From Bacteroidota bacterium (GTDB taxonomy: Bacteria; Bacteroidota; Bacteroidia; Chitinophagales; Saprospiraceae), in NCBI GenBank assembly GCA_003045895.1, contig PZPC01000001.1, positions 62,001 through 126,000 on the forward strand: 64,000 nucleotides of DNA. Reading direction: 5' to 3'. The first letter of the stretch is position 1, and each line of letters opens with the position of its first letter. Under the pieces are notes generated by a model. That model was not told the DNA's origin. It saw only the letters and a program-made list of their open reading frames with translations, and searched no databases. The position numbers and the translations under genes were made by a program. Of this stretch, positions 8,581 to 16,500 are shown piece after piece.

Positions 8581-9716
8581 ACGCTCAAGGTGTTTTGGAA
8601 GTTTAGAATAGTATGCAGCACTTGTTTGGCCGTTTGGCCATTACCAAAATGTTGGCGGACCGATTCCGAAAAGTCGACCCGGCCATCTCCTAACTGGTGC
8701 TCCCAATGGAGGAAGGCCTGTTCGATTTTTTTGGGGTCAGCGCCGGTGATCACATTTCCTTTGGCCGCTACCGTTTCCACCCACTCGGTTTCCTCCCGGA
8801 GGGTAACGCAGGGGCAATTCAGGAAAAAGGCTTCTTTTTGGAGCCCGCCGGAATCGGTGAAAGCAAGGCGGGCACCCTGGGTCAGTTGGAGCATGTCGAG
8901 GTAGCCAACGGGCGGAATGATGCGGAGTTGCGGATGCGGAGCCCAATCGGGTAAGGACATTTTAATCCGGTTGGTCGTACGTGGATGTATCGGGAAAACG
9001 ACGGGATACTGATGAGCGGCGATTTTGTTCAACTCGTTCAAAATGGCCAGCAGTTTTTGCGGATCATCGGTGTTTTCGGCCCGGTGCACCGTGGCCAGGT
9101 AATAAGCGTGTGGTGTCAGTTGCAACTGCCGGAGCAAGGTCGATTTGCTGGCCGCCAGGCGGATATTCCTCCGGACGGTATCGTACATAATGTCGCCGGT
9201 CAGGGTGGTTTTATCCGCCAGACCTTCCCGGCGAAGATTTTCAACAGCCGTGGCGGTCGGCGCCAATAAAATATCCGAAAGGTGATCGGCGGCAATGCGG
9301 TTGATCTCCTCGGGCATCCTGCGGTTGAAACTCCGCAGCCCGGCTTCTACGTGGGCGATCGGAATCTGGAGTTTGGCGGCCGCCAGGGCACCGGCCAGGG
9401 TGGAGTTGGTGTCGCCAAAAATGACCAGCAAGTCGGGCTTTTCCTGCAGCAAGACCTGCTCGATCCCGGCCAGCATTTTTCCGGTCTGCAGCCCGTGGCT
9501 GCCGGAACCCACACCGAGGTTGATCTCCGCCGGGGGGATTTCCAGTTCCTCAAAAAAAATGTCGGACATATCCGCATCATAGTGCTGGCCGGTGTGTACG
9601 GTAAGGTGTTCCAGCCTGGGCGACCCCGTCCGGTTGTGGTCAGCCACCGCCTGGAGAAAAGGCGCGAGTTTGATGAATTGGGGCCTGGCGCCCACTATGC
9701 TCATTAGTTTCATCAT
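8577..9716 (-). CDS. UDP-N-acetylglucosamine 2-epimerase family (WecB/WbpI-like)
   Basis: Non-hydrolysing UDP-sugar 2-epimerase, 379 residues from the chosen start. Family motifs appear in order: GARPQFIK at the N-terminus, HTGQHYD, GDTNSTLAGA, HVEAGLRS, PEEINRI, HRAENTDD and SGGLQKEAFFL. I used the ATG directly before MKLMSIVGARP. A longer reading from 9815 adds 33 charged residues with no family counterpart and runs into the upstream gene. WecB makes UDP-ManNAc. WbpI makes UDP-ManNAc3NAcA from UDP-GlcNAc3NAcA. Coupling to wlbA favours the WbpI role, but sequence alone does not separate the two. Confidence 0.9.
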   Translation of the reverse strand: MMKLMSIVGARPQFIKLAPFLQAVADHNRTGSPRLEHLTVHTGQHYDADMSDIFFEELEIPPAEINLGVGSGSHGLQTGKMLAGIEQVLLQEKPDLLVIFGDTNSTLAGALAAAKLQIPIAHVEAGLRSFNRRMPEEINRIAADHLSDILLAPTATAVENLRREGLADKTTLTGDIMYDTVRRNIRLAASKSTLLRQLQLTPHAYYLATVHRAENTDDPQKLLAILNELNKIAAHQYPVVFPIHPRTTNRIKMSLPDWAPHPQLRIIPPVGYLDMLQLTQGARLAFTDSGGLQKEAFFLNCPCVTLREETEWVETVAAKGNVITGADPKKIEQAFLHWEHQLGDGRVDFSESVRQHFGNGQTAKQVLHTILNFQNTLSV

Positions 9717-9756
9717 TAGGTTGGTCTTATTCGGCGGTTTTTTGGATGCATGGTCT

Positions 9757-11094
9757 TCAACCTTCCCCCTCGGGGACTGATCCACGTTGGTTGATCGTTT
9801 CGGGTGGACCGCCAAGCTTTATCTGCACCTGACAATTCCAGACGTAGGCGTTGAATAAGAACAGGATAGGGGAGATGACCAAGAGGTTGCGGGCGCTGCC
9901 GTTCAACAAGGTCAGCTCGCCGATGTACAACAGCCCCAACAAAAAGATCGGCCATAATTCCAGCGGCATGGTTTTGTAATTGTACAGTGCGATCAATACG
10001 CCCAGCACCGTAAAGACGAAAAGGAAAGAACCGGGCAAAATGTAGAAAAAAGTCTGAAATTTCTGCGTCGTATAAGTATGGGGGAAGTTGAAAAAGAGCC
10101 GTAGAAAACTGCTGACGGTATTTCGAGCAAAGTTTGCGGGATTACTTTTCAGGTGCTCGATGGCCTTTTGCATCATGCGTTCATTCCTTTCCGATAGGGG
10201 CAAGTCTTGAATTTCCTGGATGAAGGCCAGGTGCCTGGCTTGTAGCTGGTCGATGGCCCAGCCATCCAGGTTGTCGACCTGGTCTTTGCCCTGCACCACA
10301 TCGAAGGAGATCCAGTCGCCATTTTCGTCCGGATAAGGCGTGGATCGCCAATACAAGATCTCTGCTCCGTTATCTCCTGTAAGCATGAATTTGCCGGTAG
10401 CGATTTTATTGTAAATCACAAAAGGCGCATACACCAGGCAAGCCAGCAGGAAAATGGCCGAATACCGGCTAAATTCTTTTCGACGGGTGAAGAGGTAGCC
10501 GATCCCCAGAACAACCAAAGTGGCTAAAAGCAGGTGGATAAATACATATTTGGTCAACGTCAGGAAACCCAACAAAAGCCCGGCGTAGATCAGTTGCCGG
10601 GAATGCCGTTTTTTTGTTCTCACGTATACGATAGCATGGTAAAGTGCCCCACTCAGCAGCAGCAGCCCCAACGCTTCGGAGTACAGCTGTGGCAACCATT
10701 TGAAGATGGTGGGGTAGAGCCCGAAAAGATAGGCACCTAGTACAGCTGGCCGGGTTGGAAGGTAAAGGGTTAGCGCTTTAAACAGGTACCAGACGGCTCC
10801 GAAAAGCAGGAAGCTATTAAGCGACCGCATCAACCAGTAAGGCAAACCAAGGGCAACCATGGGCGCCAGCAACAAAGGATATCCGGGGCCATTAGCGATC
10901 TCCAGATCACCAGGATTGGCGTAGTAGCCATGGGTAATATTGGTGGCATAACGAAGATGCCGGATCTCGTCTCCTGTTATTTCGTGATGGGTGAAAAGTA
11001 TTGCTATCAGCAAGTAAAGCACCAGGAGCGGCAAGAAATATTTCAAATTGCGGGGCAACTCATTTACCGGCGCGGAAGAGGGCTTTTCTTTCAT
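9757..11094 (-). CDS. GT39/ArnT-like membrane glycosyltransferase
   Basis: 445-residue polytopic membrane protein with about ten hydrophobic helices. An acidic motif, THHEITGDEIRHLRYA, lies in the first extracytoplasmic loop. This matches the GT-C transferases of the PMT/ArnT (GT39/GT83) group, which use polyprenyl-phosphate sugars and keep catalytic acidic residues in that loop. A soluble loop follows around residues 215-330. It probably transfers a sugar from a lipid-phosphate carrier to an acceptor outside the membrane. It overlaps the GT2 gene start by 4 nt (ATGA). That GT2 is the likely maker of the lipid-linked donor. Acceptor and sugar are unknown. Confidence 0.75.
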   Translation of the reverse strand: MKEKPSSAPVNELPRNLKYFLPLLVLYLLIAILFTHHEITGDEIRHLRYATNITHGYYANPGDLEIANGPGYPLLLAPMVALGLPYWLMRSLNSFLLFGAVWYLFKALTLYLPTRPAVLGAYLFGLYPTIFKWLPQLYSEALGLLLLSGALYHAIVYVRTKKRHSRQLIYAGLLLGFLTLTKYVFIHLLLATLVVLGIGYLFTRRKEFSRYSAIFLLACLVYAPFVIYNKIATGKFMLTGDNGAEILYWRSTPYPDENGDWISFDVVQGKDQVDNLDGWAIDQLQARHLAFIQEIQDLPLSERNERMMQKAIEHLKSNPANFARNTVSSFLRLFFNFPHTYTTQKFQTFFYILPGSFLFVFTVLGVLIALYNYKTMPLELWPIFLLGLLYIGELTLLNGSARNLLVISPILFLFNAYVWNCQVQIKLGGPPETINQRGSVPEGEG

Positions 11095-12173
11095 TTTACT
11101 ACCGCGTTGTTGCTGTTTTTGAAAATGGAAGAGCCCAGGTGAAACAACTCGTCAAAATAACGTTTGCTTTGCAGGGACAAGAAGCCCAGACTGAGAAACT
11201 GCAAGGCCAGAATCAAGGTGACTCCACCGACAAAAAAGGAGTAGGGGCGGTCCTGGAAAACGGTGGCTACGGAGAGCGAAAAGGCTTGTTCGACATCCCG
11301 GGCGCCAACGGCAATGTCGGGATATATCGCGAACGTATTGACAAATATCCAGCCGATAACATAGATGGAAATGAGCGACAAAATCCCGCCGATGGTCATA
11401 AAGAAGGCATAGGGCCGGAAAATAAAACCCGTCATTAAGCCGGAAAAAATGCCGGACAGGATCTTAATACTGGAAGTTCGACTGACCACTTTACTTTGTT
11501 CGCTCCAATCCAAATGGGCTGGAATTTCCTGGATTCTGCTCCGTAAAATACACGCTTTATTGATGATCTCAGGATTGATGGTGTAGGTGTTGGACTTGAG
11601 GTTCAGGTTCTGCAAAAATTCTCGTTTGTAGGCGCGCACCATACCGGTATAGGTGTGAAGGTCGGCTGGCGAAGTCCATCTTAACAACTTATTCATGGCC
11701 CGGCTCAGCAACTCTCGCTTAAAGGGGATTTTGGTGGTTTTTCCCCCTTTCATGTAGGGGGAAGCGACGACAATGTCAGCGTCGGTTTCCACTGCTTCCA
11801 CCAGCAATCGCTCGATATGGTACGGGGCGTAGGTCAGGTCAATATCCAGTACGATAACGTAATCACCCCGACAGTGTCGGAAGCCGGTTTGCAATGCGCC
11901 TCCGAGGTTGCGATTGATCTTGTGGTGAATCACCCGCATATTGTCTTTGGTGCGCGCAAGCTCATCGGCTAGTTTTCCGGTATTATCGCGGCTTCCATCG
12001 TTTACTACTACCAACTCCCAGTCGTATTCGTCTTCCAGTTGTTGCATGTAGTCATAAATGGTTTGGACACTTTTCTCGATGATGTCCGCCTCGTTATAGG
12101 CTGGCGTAAGGATGGAAACCAGCAGCTTTTCCCGGGCGGGAATAGTGTTGTTCAGTGGTTTGGTGTGTATCAT
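11091..12173 (-). CDS. GT2 polyprenyl-phosphate glycosyltransferase (DPM1/ArnC-like)
   Basis: 360-residue GT2 enzyme. The N-terminal GT-A domain shows SILTPAYNEADIIEKS, VVNDGSRDNT, NLGGALQTGFRHC and the metal-binding DxD-type motif VLDIDLTYAP. Two C-terminal hydrophobic segments (about 255-285 and 315-340) anchor it in the membrane, as in ArnC and dolichyl-phosphate-mannose synthase homologues. It probably charges undecaprenyl phosphate with a single sugar at the cytosolic face. Translational overlap with the ArnT-like gene, and the nearby flippase-like pair, support a lipid-sugar decoration pathway rather than main-chain synthesis. Confidence 0.87.
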   Translation of the reverse strand: MIHTKPLNNTIPAREKLLVSILTPAYNEADIIEKSVQTIYDYMQQLEDEYDWELVVVNDGSRDNTGKLADELARTKDNMRVIHHKINRNLGGALQTGFRHCRGDYVIVLDIDLTYAPYHIERLLVEAVETDADIVVASPYMKGGKTTKIPFKRELLSRAMNKLLRWTSPADLHTYTGMVRAYKREFLQNLNLKSNTYTINPEIINKACILRSRIQEIPAHLDWSEQSKVVSRTSSIKILSGIFSGLMTGFIFRPYAFFMTIGGILSLISIYVIGWIFVNTFAIYPDIAVGARDVEQAFSLSVATVFQDRPYSFFVGGVTLILALQFLSLGFLSLQSKRYFDELFHLGSSIFKNSNNAVVK

Positions 12174-12194
12174 AAGCTCGGCGTTTTAGATCTT

Positions 12195-13286
12195 CTAGGG
12201 AGTGGTCAGACGGTCCAGTGTTTTTGCCAGGGCTTGAAAAGTGGCGGCATCAACCTTGCGCTTATTGGCTACCGTTAACGGCGGTAATTGTGCTTCCAGC
12301 TTGGCCCGGTCCAGTGGTTGCCCCAAGATTTCTTCGGCTACCTTAGCGACCCAGTAGGCTGGCCGGGAGCAGAAATCTTCGTAGGGCAAAATAATAAACC
12401 GGTCTGCGCCGATCCGTTCCTGTTGACGCTTGTTGAGTGCCTGATGAAAAAGTGCCTGCTGGCAGATATCCTCCATCGGATCATCTTTTTTAGAGACCGG
12501 ACCCTGAATGCCATAGGGGAGATGCTCGTCTCCGTTGATGAACTTTCGGGCCAGGAAGAGGGATTGTGCCAAATACAACGGATCCCGATCCAGACAGATA
12601 AAATAAGCATGGGGAAGCACCGGCGCTACCAGGTGCGCGTAGGTGTTTAAATTGTTGTTCTTGGCCACCAATGGCTTGCCAGAATAAGCTTCAATGGCGC
12701 TGAAAAAACGAGCCAGCTCAACTTGGGTTGCTGGCGCAAAAGCAGTGGGTATTTTTTTGCGGTCAAGACCTACCCACCGGTCCCAAATGTACAGGGCATC
12801 GTTGGGGTAAGACAAGCGGGTGGTGCGGCCATAAAAGCTTTCCAGCGGTAATTCCTGCTGGTTGTCAGGTAGCATCCGGCCAAAGAGCTTGTTGGCGGTA
12901 ATGGGAGAACGGGGGAACAAGCTGGTCAGGTTGTTGAAATAGAATACCGGCAGGTGTTTGATGAGCGTTTGGGCCACCACCGTCGTGCCACTTCTGGGAG
13001 CACCACACACAAAGAGCTGCGGAAGTTGGCTTTGGCCAATATGATCGTAGTACTTGCGTTCCGCTATTTGTAACACACTGTCAAACGGAATCATGATTAA
13101 ACCCATTATCGAGTACACGATTGCCATTCGGCCAGCAGGTTTGCCTTCCAGCAAGAGCCGACGGGCCAACCCCGGGAGATCGTGAAAATTAGCGGGTATA
13201 AACCGGTCTACCCAATGCCGGAAAGTAGAATAGGAAGGCTCTTTTTGATCGGCATGGGTATCAAAAGCGGGATGATCTGATTGCAT
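12195..13286 (-). CDS. PAPS-dependent sulfotransferase family protein
   Basis: 363-residue sulfotransferase-fold protein. The 5'-phosphosulfate-binding loop FVCGAPRSGTTVVAQT lies near residue 92. The 3'-phosphate-binding region LDRDPLYLAQSLFLARKF lies near residue 225. The N-terminal 90 residues include a hydrophobic stretch (RMAIVYSIMGLIMIPF) that may bind the membrane. The family moves sulfate from PAPS to a hydroxyl or amine of a glycan, so the polymer or lipid-linked sugar is probably sulfated. No PAPS-synthesis genes are in the window. The gene is embedded in the operon, next to the GT2 and the EamA pair. Confidence 0.82.
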   Translation of the reverse strand: MQSDHPAFDTHADQKEPSYSTFRHWVDRFIPANFHDLPGLARRLLLEGKPAGRMAIVYSIMGLIMIPFDSVLQIAERKYYDHIGQSQLPQLFVCGAPRSGTTVVAQTLIKHLPVFYFNNLTSLFPRSPITANKLFGRMLPDNQQELPLESFYGRTTRLSYPNDALYIWDRWVGLDRKKIPTAFAPATQVELARFFSAIEAYSGKPLVAKNNNLNTYAHLVAPVLPHAYFICLDRDPLYLAQSLFLARKFINGDEHLPYGIQGPVSKKDDPMEDICQQALFHQALNKRQQERIGADRFIILPYEDFCSRPAYWVAKVAEEILGQPLDRAKLEAQLPPLTVANKRKVDAATFQALAKTLDRLTTP

Positions 13287-13333
13287 ATTCTGATGAGATT
13301 TGCTGGTTACGGGTTGGGGCTAACCCACCCCGA

Positions 13334-13699
13334 TTAGCTCAGCGCAATGAGAAATATTCCGGTACAGATGACCCCAATCCCGAGCAGGCGGTAATTGGAG
13401 AGCTGCTCGTGGAAAAGGATGGTGGAAAACACCGGAATTAAAATATAATTAAGGCTGAGAAAAGGGAAAACAAAACTCAATTCCAGGTGCGAAAGCGCCA
13501 ACAACCAGCATCCGGCTGCCACCACGTTGAGGGAAAGGCCGCTGAAAATATGTTTCTGAAAAACCATTCGCCATAAGCGCAAGAGCAACCCGGCAGAAGA
13601 ATCGGGCCGTAGTTCCAGGTAGAGGACGCCTTTTTTAAACAAAATTTGCGATACCAGAATCAGCGAGATGCTGGCCACCGCATAGACCAGTGGATTCAT
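13334..13699 (-). CDS. Small EamA/SMR-like transporter subunit (ArnE/ArnF-like)
   Basis: 121 residues with four predicted membrane helices, the size and layout of the SMR/EamA half-transporters. Such proteins work as pairs. The E. coli ArnE/ArnF heterodimer flips undecaprenyl-phosphate-Ara4N. The motif LSFVFPFLSLNYILIPVFSTILFHEQLS, split over helices 3-4, is typical of EamA repeats. Its start overlaps the stop of the partner gene by 4 nt, so the two are co-translated. A lipid-linked sugar flippase role is inferred from context. Confidence 0.72.
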   Translation of the reverse strand: MNPLVYAVASISLILVSQILFKKGVLYLELRPDSSAGLLLRLWRMVFQKHIFSGLSLNVVAAGCWLLALSHLELSFVFPFLSLNYILIPVFSTILFHEQLSNYRLLGIGVICTGIFLIALS

Positions 13700-14127
13700 T
13701 TTTTATGCAGATCAACCGACATGATAAATGCCCCCAGACAGATCACCAACATACCTGTTAAGCGAAGGGGTGAAATTTGCTCATCAAACAACCACCAGGC
13801 ACCGACAAAAATAAGGATGTACTGGAGGGTGCCAATGGGGTAGGCCAGGCTCAGATCCAGTTTGCTCAGGCACAGAATCCAGAGGATCATGCCCGAGCCG
13901 TACAGCGAGAGTCCACCAATTACCTCCACATCGAGGGCCATAGTAGCTACATAGTTTAGCCAGCCAGCTCCAGCGTCGAAGGCGCCAAGTCTTAACATCG
14001 CATTCTTCAGCACCAACTGGGCGGCAACACTTACCAGGATATCAACGCCCAGGTAAAGCAAACCGAGCGTGATGTCGGCCCGGGACCGGACCCGGTACGA
14101 GCGCTTAGGGTTTGTCTTGGAAATCAT
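13696..14127 (-). CDS. Small EamA/SMR-like transporter subunit, partner of the downstream one
   Basis: 143 residues. A basic N-terminal tail of about 20 residues is followed by four predicted membrane helices. The third and fourth contain LAYPIGTLQYILIFVGAWWLF and DEQISPLRLTGMLV (given here as separate segments), the usual EamA pattern. Together with the overlapping downstream gene it would form an ArnE/ArnF-like heterodimer. It sits 3 nt from the deacetylase gene. Function as a polyprenyl-phosphate-sugar flippase is inferred from the Arn-like neighbourhood. A small-metabolite exporter is the alternative. Confidence 0.72.
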   Translation of the reverse strand: MISKTNPKRSYRVRSRADITLGLLYLGVDILVSVAAQLVLKNAMLRLGAFDAGAGWLNYVATMALDVEVIGGLSLYGSGMILWILCLSKLDLSLAYPIGTLQYILIFVGAWWLFDEQISPLRLTGMLVICLGAFIMSVDLHKK

Positions 14128-14130
14128 TGA

Positions 14131-15096
14131 TTAGAAAGATACCGCAATATTGGGGAGCCGCTTGTCGGCATAGACATGTTCGGCGTGCATACCCATACTC
14201 CCCAATTGAAAATGTTTCCCCAACTTGTCCATCACGTCGATGAAAATTTCAACCTTGCGGGTGCTGCTCGTCCGCATACCCGGAAAGAATTTTAGCGCAG
14301 GTACCTGGTCCCCACCGATTAGGTCAAGCGGATGCAACAAATAACTGGGTTGGGTGCCGTGTAATTTGCACAGTTGGATGGCCAGGTTTAAATAGGCGTT
14401 CATAAGACCCATCGAAATTTCACTCAGGTACATCAGGTAGCTGAAGTGAAAAGGGGTCTTGATCCCTGGAATGGTGGTCACAGGGATTTCTAATAAAGTT
14501 TCTTCGTTGCTCAGCTTCCAAAAGTAAGGATCAATGGGCCGTAATCCATCTTTGAAACTACCGAACAATGCTTTGCGTTCCTCTCTTTCTTCTTTCGTCA
14601 ACTTGGCCGTCCAGAAATAATACCACCGGGCAAGCGGGCCGAGATAGGTGGGCAGCGTGGAGGCATCATAGCGATAGCCTCGCTCTTGGAGCACCTCCAG
14701 CACCAGCGGACCCCAACTGTAGCCAGGGCTCCGGAAACCGGTGGGGTGCTGCCCCGTCACCCGTTCGATGTGGGCTTCCGCCAGACTGATCTCTGCTACT
14801 AGTTCTTCCCTGGTATATGCATACAGCCAGGAGTTATGGTGAAAGGAATGGTTGCCAATTTCGTGGCCTCTGTCTACAATGGCTTGCAGGTATTCCTTGT
14901 TTTTATCCAAAGCCGCATCCTGGCCGACGACAAAAAAAGTAATATTAAGTTGGAGATCGTCCAGTACTTTCAGGACGTGCGGAATAAAAGTGTCCAGGTA
15001 GGAAGGGAAAGTCTTCCAGCTCTTGTCTCCGTGAACTTTGAGGTAAGACCATTGATTGTCAAGGTCCAGGGATACACTCCCTATTGGCTTATTCAT
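14131..15096 (-). CDS. NodB-domain polysaccharide deacetylase
   Basis: 321-residue carbohydrate esterase 4-type protein. The first motif, SLDLDNQWSYLK, supplies the catalytic/metal Asp. NITFFVVGQDAA follows. The metal-binding motif HEIGNHSFHHNSW has the His pair, and GFRSPGYSW is motif 3. No signal peptide is visible, so the enzyme is probably cytosolic and acts on a sugar nucleotide or a lipid-linked sugar. That would resemble ArnD, which deformylates the lipid-linked Ara4FN. It overlaps the FAD oxidoreductase gene by 8 nt. Substrate is not determined by sequence. Confidence 0.83.
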   Translation of the reverse strand: MNKPIGSVSLDLDNQWSYLKVHGDKSWKTFPSYLDTFIPHVLKVLDDLQLNITFFVVGQDAALDKNKEYLQAIVDRGHEIGNHSFHHNSWLYAYTREELVAEISLAEAHIERVTGQHPTGFRSPGYSWGPLVLEVLQERGYRYDASTLPTYLGPLARWYYFWTAKLTKEEREERKALFGSFKDGLRPIDPYFWKLSNEETLLEIPVTTIPGIKTPFHFSYLMYLSEISMGLMNAYLNLAIQLCKLHGTQPSYLLHPLDLIGGDQVPALKFFPGMRTSSTRKVEIFIDVMDKLGKHFQLGSMGMHAEHVYADKRLPNIAVSF

Positions 15097-16438
15097 GTAT
15101 TTGGGTTAGTGTGATGGCTTGGTTAGATTGGCTTACGATGCCGGGTAGTTCCCGGTCGGCCAGTTGTAGGGTCTCGTTCACATTGAGCGTACCGTTGGCG
15201 ATGTGCGCGGAGTTCAGGATATGCACTCCGGGGATATTGGTGGATACCGGCGGGAGTTTTTCAGAATAATGAATAGTAGATGGTGCAAAGACATTTGGGG
15301 CACGCGCTACTTGAAAGCTGATCAGATCATCGTCGCTCAGCTGGTCATACATGTTTAACAAGCTTTGCCAAAAATGGTCCTTGATCTGCTCGTCACTCCA
15401 TTTGAAAATGGGGTCGGTTCTTTTAACGTATTTAGGCAGATAGACCAGCGAATGACCCTTTAAAAAACGGGGGTCAACGATATTGGACATTTCGATTACG
15501 CCGGTAAAGGGGCTGTCATCCGTAATGTTGGTCACGTAATAAGGAGAAATCGGCTTTTTCAGCAGTACGGAGGGACAAATTACCCCCAGGTAATCGATTT
15601 GTTGGTGCTGCGCTATTTCTTCCGGGCTCAGGCCTTCGCAAAGGTGGGCTGCCAGATGCGAAGGCACCGTAAGAATGACTTCATCGAAAGCTAAAGCCTT
15701 GCCCTGCGCTTCTTTTACCCAAACGGCCCCTCCCTCATCGGCGGACACGCTGGATGCCTGAAAATCAGTGCGGATTTGTACGCCCTGGTTGAGCAGGTGT
15801 TGGGTGAAGGCGTCCAGTATCCGGGCATATCCGCCTTTCACGTAGCCAAACATTTCCTTCTTCAGGCCGGTTTGCCGGGCGGCGTACATCCGTTGGATCG
15901 TAGCCCAGATAAAGGCCGCAGAAGTTTGTTGGTAGCTCTCGCCCAGTTTGGCCCGCAGCAGGGGGAGCCAGATTTTGTTGAAGGTGTTTTTTCCCGACAG
16001 CTTTTTAAGCCAGTCTGCCACGTAGATGCCTTCCAGGCGCTTCCAGTTCTTCACCCTGGAGGCGTAAAAGATCGTTAAGCCCAACCGGAATTTGTCGATC
16101 AGCGACAGCGGCGGGAATTTCAAAAATTCAATGGAATTGGACATGGAGAAGAGCTGGCCGTCGGTATAAAATCCGGTTTTGGTTTCTACCCACAGGGTCT
16201 CCTGGTCCAGGCCGATCTCTTGCAGCAGGTTCCGGAGCCTGGTGTCGGAAAGCAGGATGACGTGGTAGTACTTGTCCCAGGTTATATCCCCCAGTTTCCA
16301 GGCCGAAGTCAGGCCGCCCAGCGTTTTTCCAGCTTCCAGGATCGTCACCTGGTGCCCCTGCTGAGCCAGGCTGTTGGCCAGCTTCATGCCCAAGATGCCG
16401 CCACCGATAATGCCCCAGTGTTTTGTTGCTTTTTTCAT
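15089..16438 (-). CDS. FAD-dependent oxidoreductase (amine-oxidase/UDP-galactopyranose-mutase-like fold)
   Basis: About 449 residues from the chosen ATG. The N-terminus WGIIGGGILGMKLANSL is a canonical GxGxxG FAD-binding loop, followed by an acidic residue (ILEAGKTLGGLTSAW) and the GG motif of the amine-oxidase/protoporphyrinogen-oxidase group. A C-terminal flavin motif is NSAHIANGTLNVNETLQLAD. A longer reading to 16531 would overlap the upstream dehydrogenase and add a spurious tail, so the start before KKATKHWG is preferred. The substrate is unknown. Genes of this type recur in polysaccharide clusters next to deacetylases, and oxidation or ring contraction of a sugar is possible. Confidence 0.75.
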   Translation of the reverse strand: MKKATKHWGIIGGGILGMKLANSLAQQGHQVTILEAGKTLGGLTSAWKLGDITWDKYYHVILLSDTRLRNLLQEIGLDQETLWVETKTGFYTDGQLFSMSNSIEFLKFPPLSLIDKFRLGLTIFYASRVKNWKRLEGIYVADWLKKLSGKNTFNKIWLPLLRAKLGESYQQTSAAFIWATIQRMYAARQTGLKKEMFGYVKGGYARILDAFTQHLLNQGVQIRTDFQASSVSADEGGAVWVKEAQGKALAFDEVILTVPSHLAAHLCEGLSPEEIAQHQQIDYLGVICPSVLLKKPISPYYVTNITDDSPFTGVIEMSNIVDPRFLKGHSLVYLPKYVKRTDPIFKWSDEQIKDHFWQSLLNMYDQLSDDDLISFQVARAPNVFAPSTIHYSEKLPPVSTNIPGVHILNSAHIANGTLNVNETLQLADRELPGIVSQSNQAITLTQIHE

Positions 16439-16500
16439 TGTTGTTGCCTGTTCGTTATCGTTGTGAGTCCAGGAGTGAAACCATAAATAAAAAAACGCCG

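Noticed and set aside
8577-9815. Longer start for the UDP-sugar 2-epimerase
   Set aside because: The extra 33 residues are unlike the family N-terminus and overlap the upstream gene; the internal ATG before GARPQFIK fits better.
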